Shown: piece by piece, positions 1 to 6,937 of the stretch
Position numbering within the stretch: position 1 is the first letter of the stretch
Layout: each line of letters starts with the position of its first letter
Translations under genes and position numbers: made by a program
The notes under the pieces: model-generated
The model's input: only the letters and a program-made list of their open reading frames with translations
Databases searched by the model: none
Told to the model about the DNA's origin: nothing
NCBI GenBank assembly: GCA_009837355.1
Contig: VXTR01000088.1
Location: 1 to 45,379, forward strand
DNA from: Chloroflexota bacterium
GTDB lineage: Bacteria > Chloroflexota > Dehalococcoidia > Lucifugimonadales > UBA3495
Direction: 5' to 3'
Length of the DNA: 45,379 nt

Positions 1-1591
1 CCCCCGTCCTCCCCCGGGTTTCCTCCAAGTAGTCCCGGGTCAGCTGTGCCAGCAGGAAGAATATGTTTCCCACCGCGTTGGTCGCTTCGACGATGGCCCG
101 ATGCTGCCCGGCTTCCTCCTCCGGCGTCAGCGCCAGGTAGCGCGCCCGCACCTCCTGCATCAGCGACCGCCGGTCTCCCATCAGCTGCTCCACAAACTCC
201 CAGCCGTCCGCGTCGTCCTCCTCCAGCGCGTCCAGGAATATCAGCATCGCCGCGTCCGTGCCCTCCACCACGCTCATGCGGAACCCGTCCATGACCAGGT
301 CGTCCTCCGGCAGATCCAGCAGCGCTTCCGGCAGCGCCGAAAACTGCTCCTCCAGCCAGGTGATTAACTTCTGCCGGCTCAAAACCGTGTTCCGACGCTC
401 GCTGCTCTCCCCGGGACGCTGCCGCGCCAACTCGTCCAGGAACTCGTCAATCCGCCCGTTGACCTCCCGCGCCCAATCCCGAATGGCGCCCGTCGCCTGT
501 CCTTCCCGCGCGTACTCCAGGTAGCCCGAGTACATCCCCAGCACCCGCCGCTGCTCCAGGTGCGTCAGGTCCAGGGCCGTCTCAGCGTCGTCCATGGCCT
601 GGTCGTGGATGTAGTGCGGCTGCGATTCCCGTTCCTCCACGCTGGCCGGCCAGATGCGCGCGAACTGCCCCATCGTCCAGTCCGGTGCCGCCAGCACCAC
701 AATGCGCGACGGCATCCCGAAAATTATCACCGCCAGCGCCATCTGCGGCCCCAGCCCGATGTCCGGCCAGGTTACCAGCGCCGCCACCAGCGGAACGCCA
801 AAGGACACTTCCACGTACAGCAGCCCCACCAGTATCGCCGCCGAAAAGAATACCTGTATTGCCCAGAACATCCCCAACTGCCGCGCCGTTCCGCTCAACC
901 CGTAGGACACCACCATCACGCCGACGGCCAAGCCTACGTATGAGCCGTAGAGGTACATCAGCACCTGCTCCACGCCCACCAGGTCAGCCGCCGCCAGCCC
1001 GATGCCGAAGGCCACCACCGGCACCAGTGCCTGCACGATGAACGTCAGCAGTGCCCCCAGGACGAAGGACAGGATGATCGAGCCGGCCGACAGGTCCAGC
1101 CCCGCCTGGAACCACGCCTGGTCCGCCAGCGGCGCCGCCGACTCCTTGATCAGCACCAGGCCGAACAGCACTGCGGCCACGCCGAACAGCATCGCGCCGC
1201 CCTCACGGAAGTTGCCCCGGTTCAGCCGCGTGATGAGCACGCCGCCGATGCCGATGGCGATCAGCGCCGCCACCCGGATGTCCACCGTGACGATGAACAG
1301 AATCAGTCCCACCCCCATCTGCGCGCCCAGTGCGATGGGATAGGCCTGCCGCGTCGAAATCAGCCCCGAACGCAGCATACTGATGGTGATGAAGGTAACC
1401 GCCGGCGAGCTCTGCGTAATCGCGCCGGCCAGCGTGCCCCAGCCGAAGCCGGCAAAGCGGTTGTCGGCCAGGCGAGCGGCCAGCATCCGCAGCCGCGGGC
1501 CCACCAGCGTCTTCAGGTTCTCGGAAAGCAGCCACATCCCGAAGAACAGCAGCCCAACGCCGCCCAGAATGCCGCCAATAACTTCAAACAT
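1..1591 (-). CDS. Na/Pi-cotransporter-family protein, C-terminus cut by window edge
   Basis: The frame is open from an ATG at 1591 to the left edge with no stop, so the C-terminus is missing. The first ~300 residues are a run of glycine-rich hydrophobic segments, starting MFEVIGGILGGVGLLFFGMW, with the motif GAITQSSPAVT in the first repeat. A QSS motif of this kind is the hallmark of the Na+/phosphate cotransporter (NptA/YjbB, PF02690) fold. The rest, from about residue 330, is soluble, acidic and helical, as in the PhoU-like tail of bacterial members. Expected role: sodium-coupled phosphate uptake or export at the inner membrane. An AGGATGAG purine stretch, which belongs to an interspersed repeat, lies 5-13 nt before the ATG and may act as the ribosome site. 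The gene follows phage genes on the same strand but is not phage-like itself. Confidence 0.8.
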   Translation of the reverse strand, partial: MFEVIGGILGGVGLLFFGMWLLSENLKTLVGPRLRMLAARLADNRFAGFGWGTLAGAITQSSPAVTFITISMLRSGLISTRQAYPIALGAQMGVGLILFIVTVDIRVAALIAIGIGGVLITRLNRGNFREGGAMLFGVAAVLFGLVLIKESAAPLADQAWFQAGLDLSAGSIILSFVLGALLTFIVQALVPVVAFGIGLAAADLVGVEQVLMYLYGSYVGLAVGVMVVSYGLSGTARQLGMFWAIQVFFSAAILVGLLYVEVSFGVPLVAALVTWPDIGLGPQMALAVIIFGMPSRIVVLAAPDWTMGQFARIWPASVEERESQPHYIHDQAMDDAETALDLTHLEQRRVLGMYSGYLEYAREGQATGAIRDWAREVNGRIDEFLDELARQRPGESSERRNTVLSRQKLITWLEEQFSALPEALLDLPEDDLVMDGFRMSVVEGTDAAMLIFLDALEEDDADGWEFVEQLMGDRRSLMQEVRARYLALTPEEEAGQHRAIVEATNAVGNIFFLLAQLTRDYLEETRGRTG

Positions 1592-1595
1592 ACTC

Positions 1596-1620
1596 GCTCA
1601 TCCTGAGCCTGCCGAAGAAT
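1596..1620. repeat. Interspersed 'gctcaggatgag' repeat between portal and Na/Pi gene
   Basis: Read on the minus strand, the spacer holds ATTCTTCGGCAGGCTCAGG followed by ATGAGC. This resembles the short interspersed repeats of the TTCGACAGGCTCAGGATGAG type that I recall from many bacterial genomes, including Chloroflexota. It sits immediately upstream of the Na/Pi gene start and appears to supply its ribosome-binding purines. Only one copy is visible in this window, so the repeat status rests on recall rather than on comparison. Confidence 0.45.
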
Positions 1621-1654
1621 GTCGCCCCAGCATAACCCAGCCCCTTCCCCCTGT

Positions 1655-2938
1655 CTATTCGCTGGCCGGCCCGTCGCCCCACGGCACCTCCGGCAGGTTT
1701 CGCTCCCGGCGCACCTCGTTGATGGTCAGCACGCCCCGGTCCAGCAGCGCCGTCTCACGCTGCACCTTGCTGTTCTCATCCTCCTGCAGCGCCTCAATCG
1801 CCGACAGGTCGAACTCCACCGTCAGCTGCGGATACCCCAGCTTGGGCAGCAGCGACCGGTTCAGCTGGTCCTCCAGGAACTTCACCTCCGGCGCTACCGT
1901 GTTGCGCCAGAACATTCGCTCCGACGCTTGCACGTTGGCATACGTCGCCCGCTCAAAGTCGCCCAGCAGCAGCTTGGGCACGCCGTAGGCCCGGCTCACC
2001 TCTTCCAGGCTCCAACGCAGCCCCTGGATGAAGTCGATGTCCCGGTGCGACAGCCCCAGAGTCTTCACGTCCCGCACCGCCGACGCCACCGCCGGACGGC
2101 GCGCGTTCTCCGGCCCCTGGTAACGCTGCTCCCACCGGGCGTAGAAGTCCTCCAGCTCCGCCTCGTTCATCTCCTGGTTGGTCAGCAGCAGGAAGTCCGG
2201 GCGGGCCGAGTTCCGCAGCAGGTGCCGGTTGAAGTGCAGCCCCTCGTGGCCCATGTCCGCCGACAGCCGGGCCGGCGCCAGCGGCGACAACCCCGCCAGC
2301 TCCTCCAGCGGATTGAAATAGCGCAGCCAGACGATTTCGTCGGGCGTGTACGCCACCTGCTCGCTAGGCAAAGCCCCCGGCGCGCCCCGGTACACGAACC
2401 CCCGCACGTGCCGCCGACGGTCGGGTATCACGGCCATCCGGTCGGGACGCAGCGGCCACAGCTCCGGCTCGCCGTCCTCGCCCCGCTCAATCGCCCAGAA
2501 CGCCGAACCCCACAGGCACAGGTAGATTTCCGTCGCCCGCCACAGGTCCGTCCGCGTGTACCACGGATTCACCCGCTCCAGCAGCCGCGCCACCGGATGC
2601 GACGCCTCCACCGGAACCCGCCGGCTGGCTCCCTCTCCCCTGGCGGGGGTGTACCGGGGTGAGGGCGATTCCTCAACCCGGTACACCCGCAGCGGCGGCC
2701 GGGTCACCGCCTCGGCTCGCAGCTTCACCGCCGCGTACACCGACGGCGACGTCGCCATGTACCGCCCATACTCCGGACGCGCCCAGTCCTCGCCGCCGGC
2801 GCCGACTCCCGCCCCCAACTCGTCTCCAGGCAGCCGGTGCGCCGCCGCCCGGTTCACCTTCTGCGCTACAACGCCGCTACCGTTGCGCCCTCTGCCGCGC
2901 TCCGAAAACGCTCGTAACATCTTCCCAATTCCAACCAT
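1655..2938 (-). CDS. Phage portal protein (HK97-type)
   Basis: This 427-residue protein matches the phage portal family (PF04860): the portal ring through which DNA enters the capsid. Visible family features include SPSVYAAVKLRAEAVTRPPL near residue 75, a WRATEIYLCLWGSAFW segment, the PDEIVWLRYFNP motif, the YGVPKLLLGDFERATYANVQ region near residue 330 and a C-terminal LTINEVRRERNLPEVPWGD signature. I chose the ATG at 2938 because AAGGAGAG lies 9 nt upstream. An in-frame extension (MTMPRRRG) is made of repeat sequence. About residues 90-105 (SPSPRYTPARGEGA) derive from an inserted repeat. It lies downstream of the broken terminase on the same strand. No protease or capsid gene follows, so the module looks like a remnant although this frame is intact. 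Confidence 0.88.
   Translation of the reverse strand: MVGIGKMLRAFSERGRGRNGSGVVAQKVNRAAAHRLPGDELGAGVGAGGEDWARPEYGRYMATSPSVYAAVKLRAEAVTRPPLRVYRVEESPSPRYTPARGEGASRRVPVEASHPVARLLERVNPWYTRTDLWRATEIYLCLWGSAFWAIERGEDGEPELWPLRPDRMAVIPDRRRHVRGFVYRGAPGALPSEQVAYTPDEIVWLRYFNPLEELAGLSPLAPARLSADMGHEGLHFNRHLLRNSARPDFLLLTNQEMNEAELEDFYARWEQRYQGPENARRPAVASAVRDVKTLGLSHRDIDFIQGLRWSLEEVSRAYGVPKLLLGDFERATYANVQASERMFWRNTVAPEVKFLEDQLNRSLLPKLGYPQLTVEFDLSAIEALQEDENSKVQRETALLDRGVLTINEVRRERNLPEVPWGDGPASE
2629..2670. repeat. CTCCCTCTCCC repeat inserted in frame in the portal gene
   Basis: The plus strand reads CTCCCTCTCCCC, then TGGCGGGGGTGTACCGGGG, then TGAGGG. The two arms are partly complementary, as in the REP-like CCCTCTCCC...GGGTGAGGG elements common between genes in this kind of genome. 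Here it lies inside the portal frame and encodes the peptide SPSPRYTPARGEGA. Related copies lie at about 3575-3619 and 40326-40356. Confidence 0.6.
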
Positions 2939-2940
2939 AT

Positions 2941-3015
2941 CCCAACTCTCCTTAGTGCCTCTGCGCCTTGGCATCGTCAATCAAATCCTCTCCATCCCGT
3001 TCATCCTTGTGAATT
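2941..3015. repeat. Generic repeat sequence joining terminase end and portal start
   Basis: On the minus strand this stretch reads TTCACAAGGATGAACGGGAT, then GGAGAGGATT, then GATGCCAAGGCGCAGAGGCA and CTAAGGAG. Both halves look like the short stock repeats (AACAAGGATGAACAGGAT and GCCAAGGCGCAAAGGCACTAAGG types) that I recall from intergenic regions of many bacteria. The terminase frame ends inside it (residues DEFTRMNGMERI), and it supplies the portal ribosome site. The assignment is from memory; only one copy is present here. Confidence 0.4.
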
Positions 3016-4414
3016 CGTCTCCCCGGTCATCCAGGAACGCCAGCATCAAAGCGTCCGCCTTGTCCGGCGACGGCAAACTCCGACTGCGTATTTCGTCCTT
3101 CCCTTCTATGAGCAGCTTCCCCCGGCTGTTGTAGCGATAGCGCAGGGCCGCCAGCTCCGCAATCAGTTCCGGGTCATCGGGTATCCGTATCCGGCGGCTG
3201 CGGAACCGTTCCGCCAGCGCCCGGTAGCCTTCCGCCCGCAGGTTGGCGCAATCGTCGTCCCGCCAGGGCGCGGCCGCGCCGTTGACGCCCCGCACCGGTA
3301 TCCCCTACTCTCTCAGGCGGTCCACTACGCCGGAGCCAACTCCAATTTCGTCCACGTTCACCAGGCGGGGGCGGTGCTTGCGAACCGACGCCACCACGTT
3401 GCCGGCCACCGCCATGGTGTCCAACCGCGCAAAGACGCTGATTTCCTCCACCACTTCGCCCCGGCGCACTGCCACCACGCTGCGGTCGGATCCGAACCGC
3501 GCCACGTCCACGCCGATAACCGCCGAACCCGAGGCCGTTCCCATCCCCGGCAGAAACATCTCCGACCAGTCATACCCTCCTGCTCCCTCTCTACTTGCGG
3601 GCGAGGGCTGGGGTGATGGGTGTCCCTCATATACCGCCGCTTCAATGTCCGACATCGCAATCAAGCTGTCTGCTCCTCGCTCAGGAAACCTTCCCAGCAC
3701 CCGGGAACGGAAACGGTCGCTGTTTTCTCCCCAGACGGCGCGCCTCTCCTCAACCCACTGGGCCGTTACCAGGCCGGGAACATCAATACGCCCGTTTTCC
3801 ACGTTGGGCGAATCCAGCGCCGATATGGTGATGGTTTCGTAAATGCCCTGCTCCTGGTGGAAGGCCCGGTAAAACGCGCCCGATAACCGCGTCGGGTTGC
3901 TAATCAGCAGCAGCTTGGGATTCACGGAGGTCATCACCGCGTCGATGGCCTCGTAGATGGGTTCGGCCACTCCCTCCGCTTCGTCCACCACCACCAGCAT
4001 GTTCTCGCAATGAAAGCCCTGGAACTGGTCGGCGCCCGTCGCCGACAGCCCCATCGCGTACCGGTCCTCCGCCAGCTCCCAACGGATATCCAGGAGCTTC
4101 CCGCCCAACGTCTCCGCCGCGCGGCGGTGCAGGGCGTGAATCTGACGCCACAGGACGTGGCGCACCTGCCGGAACGTCGGCGCCGTGCTCAACACTATCC
4201 CCGGGTCGTGGGCGTGCAGATACCACAGCAACGCCACCGCCGCCGTAAAATCCTTGCCCAGCCCGTTGCCGGACCTCACCGCAACGCGTCGCCGGCGCCT
4301 GATGGCGTTCAGCACCCCTTTCTGCTTGTCCCACAGGCTCACGCCCAGGGTTTCCTCGGCGAACCGCACCGGGTCAATAATCTCTTTGTTGTCGTCCGTC
4401 GCTGACGGGGCCAC
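2981..4414 (-). pseudogene. Phage terminase large subunit, interrupted by in-frame TAG
   Basis: A GTG at 4414 opens a terminase large subunit (packaging ATPase plus nuclease). The ATPase has Walker A-like SGNGLGKD at about residues 48-55 and Walker B LVVVDEAEG at about 141-149. The nuclease starts at VIGVDVARFGSDRS (~300) and continues with LVNVDEIGVGSG (~352). At 3307-3305 a TAG follows VVDRLRE. The same frame resumes directly with GIPVRGVNG and runs through RIRIPDDPELIAEL and the final acidic motif SPDKADALMLAF to 2981. Relatives read Gln-Gly at the break (REQG), so a CAG to TAG change is the simplest explanation. The 369-residue front product lacks the last nuclease aspartate and should be inactive for DNA cleavage. 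The zinc-ribbon stop codon overlaps the GTG by one base (TAGTG), which indicates translational coupling. Confidence 0.85.
3575..3619. repeat. CTCCCTCTC...TGGGGTGATGGG repeat inserted in frame in terminase
   Basis: The plus strand reads TGCTCCCTCTCTACTTGCGG followed by GCGAGGGCTGGGGTGATGGG. This is another member of the CTCCCTCTCCC element family seen in the portal gene and downstream of pyrG. In the terminase it encodes HPSPQPSPASREGA (about residues 266-279), between the ATPase and nuclease domains. That peptide is the typical in-frame translation of such elements, and the reading frame is kept across it. Confidence 0.65.
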
Positions 4415-4647
4415 TACTTGCCCGCCGAGGGGCGACGGCGCGCCGCCGCGATTCGTTCCAGCCGCCGCTGGGCCTCATCCGCGTCATGGGCTGAATTGGC
4501 CGGCGCAACCCTCGGCGGCAACCCCTCCACCTCCGGCGGACTGAACAGGAACCCGCAGGTCCGGCAGCGATACACCGGATGGTCCACACCCTGCAGGCGT
4601 CCCAGCTCCCACAACTTCTCCGACTTGCATCGACGACAGTTCAACAT
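4414..4647 (-). CDS. Small zinc-ribbon protein of the phage module
   Basis: This 77-residue protein has two CxxC knuckles, C4-x2-C7 and C28-x2-C31 (YRCRTCGF), giving a single zinc ribbon. A charged helical tail rich in Arg and Ala follows. The start is supported by GAGG about 8 nt upstream. It precedes the terminase on the minus strand, and its TAG overlaps the terminase GTG, so the two are co-translated. By position it could assist packaging or DNA binding (the small-terminase slot), but there is no sequence evidence for that. I do not recognise a named family. Confidence 0.65.
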   Translation of the reverse strand: MLNCRRCKSEKLWELGRLQGVDHPVYRCRTCGFLFSPPEVEGLPPRVAPANSAHDADEAQRRLERIAAARRRPSAGK

Positions 4648-4700
4648 CTATGACCTCACGGCGCGCCGCGCCCTTTCAAAACTCCGTTCGCCATTGAGAG

Positions 4701-4710
4701 AACGTACGTT
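4701..4710. promoter_or_regulatory. Perfect palindrome AACGTACGTT at the leftward start site
   Basis: A 10-bp perfect palindrome lies just downstream of the leftward -10 box, across the predicted transcription start near 4706. This is a plausible operator position for the phage module. The regulator is unknown; the divergent HTH protein is one candidate. Confidence 0.3.
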
Positions 4711-4712
4711 CA

Positions 4713-4741
4713 TATTGACGCCTCAGCGCTCCATCCGTCAA
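4713..4741 (-). promoter_or_regulatory. Promoter for zinc-ribbon/terminase/portal genes
   Basis: On the minus strand TTGACG (4741-4736), a 17-nt spacer and TCAATA (4718-4713) form a sigma70-like promoter. It is about 65 nt upstream of the zinc-ribbon gene. The -10 box is imperfect. Confidence 0.45.
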
Positions 4742-4846
4742 GCCCCAGGTGTCGCTCAATAAAATCGCTGCCCCAGTTTCCAACCCCTGCGCCGTCAATT
4801 CCGCATCCCAATTCGGGCAGCCAATACTATGCTGCCATGCGGGGGG

Positions 4847-4876
4847 TTGACGAATGGCGAACCTCGGTTCTATAAT
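4847..4876 (+). promoter_or_regulatory. Promoter for the HTH gene
   Basis: TTGACG (4847-4852), an 18-nt spacer and a consensus TATAAT (4871-4876) form a sigma70-type promoter. It would start transcription near 4883, about 30 nt before the HTH gene. Together with the leftward promoter it makes a divergent, phage-style control region. The ~270 nt between 4647 and 4914 hold no gene that I can support. Confidence 0.75.
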
Positions 4877-4913
4877 GCCCTCATTATTAGAACGTCAGTT
4901 TCGGAGAATGGCC

Positions 4914-5255
4914 ATGTTTGCAGTCAACACCCGCGCCCCCAGCCAACGCCGAATCGCAGAGCCGCGCAGCGACATCTACCACGACACCGGCTGCGAAGTG
5001 GCCGGCTCCTGCCTGCAATGCCCCCTGTCTCGCTGCAAGTTTGACGATATGGAATGGTTCATCAGGTACCGGCGGATGGCGCATGACTTGCGGATGGCTG
5101 CCATCATCCACGGCGAGGGGCTCTCCGTAGCCCAAGCCGCCGAGCGGTTTTCCATCACCACCCGAACGGTCTTTCGCGTACTGCGCCGCTGCCGCTACGC
5201 CATGTGCGAGCTAACCCCTGAAGAGGCCGCCGTGTTCGCCTCCCTGGCCGCCTAG
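4914..5255 (+). CDS. Cys-rich helix-turn-helix protein (phage-associated)
   Basis: The protein has 113 residues. Residues 27-41 carry a four-cysteine cluster, C27-x5-C33-x2-C36-x4-C41 (GSCLQCPLSRC), that could bind zinc or a Fe-S cluster. Residues 69-92 (GLSVAQAAERFSITTRTVFR) are a clear helix-turn-helix of the resolvase/sigma-like type. I chose the second ATG (4914) because CGGAG sits at a proper distance from it; the ATG at 4908 is too close. The gene faces away from the phage genes across a shared control region, so a regulatory or small-terminase-like role is possible. It has its own consensus promoter. The function is not established. Confidence 0.7.
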   Translation: MFAVNTRAPSQRRIAEPRSDIYHDTGCEVAGSCLQCPLSRCKFDDMEWFIRYRRMAHDLRMAAIIHGEGLSVAQAAERFSITTRTVFRVLRRCRYAMCELTPEEAAVFASLAA

Positions 5256-5264
5256 GCCGCGCAG

Positions 5265-6440
5265 TTACCCTCGCGGCAAGCCCAACCCGCGCCCGGCCAC
5301 GATGCCGCGCTGCACTTCCGAAGTGCCGCCGGCGATTTTGTGAGAGAAGCTGATCATCCAGTTCTCCGGCAGCCGCCCCTTCAACGGCGCCCGCGCCTCG
5401 TTGCGGGCCAGCGCTCCCGGCAGCCCGGCGATTTCCAGCACTGCGTTGGCCGAGCGATGCAGCGTTTCGCTGCCAAAGGCCTTGCTCATGGACGCTTCCT
5501 TGTTGGGAACCAGCCCCTCGCCCTGCATCCAGGCCACGTTGTAGGCCATCAGCCGGGCCACCTCGCACTCAACGTAGCGGTCCGCCAGCAGGTGGCGCAC
5601 CCAGGGAATCTGCGTAACCTTGCTGCCGTTGCGCGACAGTTTGCCGGCATACTCCCGGGTGTCGTCCAGCAGCCGGCGCGCGATGGCCGAATAGTCGATG
5701 CCGGAGCGCTCAAAGTCCAGCAGCGTCACCGCCACGTACCAGCCCCGATTCTCCTCGCCCACCACGTTGCTGGCCGGCACGCGCACGTTGTCAAAAATTA
5801 TCTGGTTGAACTCGTGCCCGCCGGCCATGTTGATCACCGGACGCACCTCCACGCCGGGCGACTTCATGTCCACCAGGATGAAGCTGATGCCCCGGTGTCT
5901 CGGCGCCTCCGGGTCGGTGCGGGCCAGGCACATAATCCAGTTCGAGCGATGCGCCAGCGTAGTCCAGATTTTCGCCCCGTTGATGATGTACTCGTCGCCG
6001 TCCCGCACGGCACGGGTGCTCAGCGAGGCCAGGTCGGAGCCGGACTCGGGCTCGCTGTAGCCCTGGCACCACTGGATTTCGCCCCGGGCGATGGGCGGCA
6101 GATGCGCCTGCTTCTGCTCCTCGCTGCCGTGAATCATCAGCGTTGGCCCCAGCATCCGCACGCCGAATATGTCTCGACCGGGAGCCCGCAGGTAGGCCAG
6201 CTCTTCGTTGTAGATGGCCGAGCGCACCGGGGACGCGTCCTGTCCGCCATACTCTTCCGGCCAGTGCATGGTCAGCCAGCCCTTTTCGGCCAGCCGGCCC
6301 CGCAGGTGCATGGTGAAATCCCAGTCGTATTCCTCCGGCCAGCGGCCGCCGCCCTCCCAGTTGGGGGGCAACTCGGACTGAATGAATTGGCGCAATTCGC
6401 CGCGGAACTGGTCGTCGTCAGGAGTAAAGCGATACTCCAC
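5265..6440 (-). CDS. Acyl-CoA dehydrogenase family protein
   Basis: This is a flavoprotein of about 391 residues that oxidises acyl-CoA thioesters at the alpha-beta bond. Typical motifs are YNEELAYLRAPG, the FAD-binding CQGYSEPESGSDLASLSTRA, GAKIWTTLAHRS with W, FDNVRVPASNVVGEENRGW, and the C-terminal IAGGTSEVQRGIVAGRGLGL. In MCAD-type enzymes the catalytic glutamate lies just before GTS. Here that place reads GG, as in many FadE-like paralogues, so the base may lie elsewhere or in a partner subunit. I prefer the GTG at 6440 (AGGAGG 4 nt upstream) to the GTG at 6458. It converges with the phage HTH gene 9 nt away. The likely electron acceptor is ETF, and a candidate ETF oxidoreductase lies at 36.4-38.4 kb. 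Confidence 0.9.
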   Translation of the reverse strand: MEYRFTPDDDQFRGELRQFIQSELPPNWEGGGRWPEEYDWDFTMHLRGRLAEKGWLTMHWPEEYGGQDASPVRSAIYNEELAYLRAPGRDIFGVRMLGPTLMIHGSEEQKQAHLPPIARGEIQWCQGYSEPESGSDLASLSTRAVRDGDEYIINGAKIWTTLAHRSNWIMCLARTDPEAPRHRGISFILVDMKSPGVEVRPVINMAGGHEFNQIIFDNVRVPASNVVGEENRGWYVAVTLLDFERSGIDYSAIARRLLDDTREYAGKLSRNGSKVTQIPWVRHLLADRYVECEVARLMAYNVAWMQGEGLVPNKEASMSKAFGSETLHRSANAVLEIAGLPGALARNEARAPLKGRLPENWMISFSHKIAGGTSEVQRGIVAGRGLGLPRG

Positions 6441-6525
6441 GGGGCCTCCTACTCTCACTTCGTCTTTCCGGCGAAAGTCGCAGCTGCCCGCCGGATTCCG
6501 GGGCCGTCAGAACTGCCTCGTGGCG

Positions 6526-6762
6526 TCAAGCGTCCACGGCGACGCAGGTTACGGTGCGAACCACTCCCACCACCGTGTGAATCTTCTCCGTTACCAGGTT
6601 GCCAACGACGGACATATCGTCGCCGGAAATGACGGCGATGATGTCGTAAGGGCCGGTGACCACGTCCACCGACTCGATGCCGTCCAGCTCGCGCAGCGTG
6701 TTGGCCACGTCGCGAGTGCGTCCGACGGCGGTTTCGACCAGCAGAAAGGCTTTGGTTGCCAT
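6526..6762 (-). CDS. Lrp/AsnC ligand-binding (RAM) domain protein
   Basis: The 78-residue product is a stand-alone RAM/ACT-like domain (AsnC_trans_reg, PF01037) without a DNA-binding part. It shows AFLLVETAVGRTRDVANTLR, the turn GPYDIIAVISGDD and a last strand VVRTVTCVAVDA. Such domains form oligomers that bind amino acids or other small ligands. The ATG at 6762 is set by AAAGGAGA 8 nt upstream; a longer frame to 6900 crosses the promoter. Its own TTGACA promoter faces away from the monooxygenase at 6938. It may tune neighbouring catabolic enzymes or regulators, but no partner is evident. Confidence 0.82.
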   Translation of the reverse strand: MATKAFLLVETAVGRTRDVANTLRELDGIESVDVVTGPYDIIAVISGDDMSVVGNLVTEKIHTVVGVVRTVTCVAVDA

Positions 6763-6848
6763 GGCTTGGCGTCTCCTTTGTTTGTACCGGGTAAAAGGGT
6801 GTTGCAGCGGCCCGGCGCGGTTGCCGGCGCCGTTCCAATCGCCGGGCA

Positions 6849-6878
6849 ATTCTACGGCGGCGGCGGCAAAAGTGTCAA
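6849..6878 (-). promoter_or_regulatory. Promoter of the RAM-domain gene
   Basis: TTGACA (6878-6873), an 18-nt spacer and TAGAAT (6854-6849) on the minus strand lie about 90 nt upstream of the start at 6762. Confidence 0.65.
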
Positions 6879-6937
6879 TTGAACTGCTACAATGCCACAA
6901 GATAATTGCAGCACCCGGGACGCAGGAGTGTAACAGT

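Noticed and set aside
2981-4414. Phage stop-codon reassignment (TAG read as Gln)
   Set aside because: Portal, zinc-ribbon and HTH genes of the same module end in TAG, and read-through of these would give short nonsense tails, so a simple nonsense mutation is more likely.
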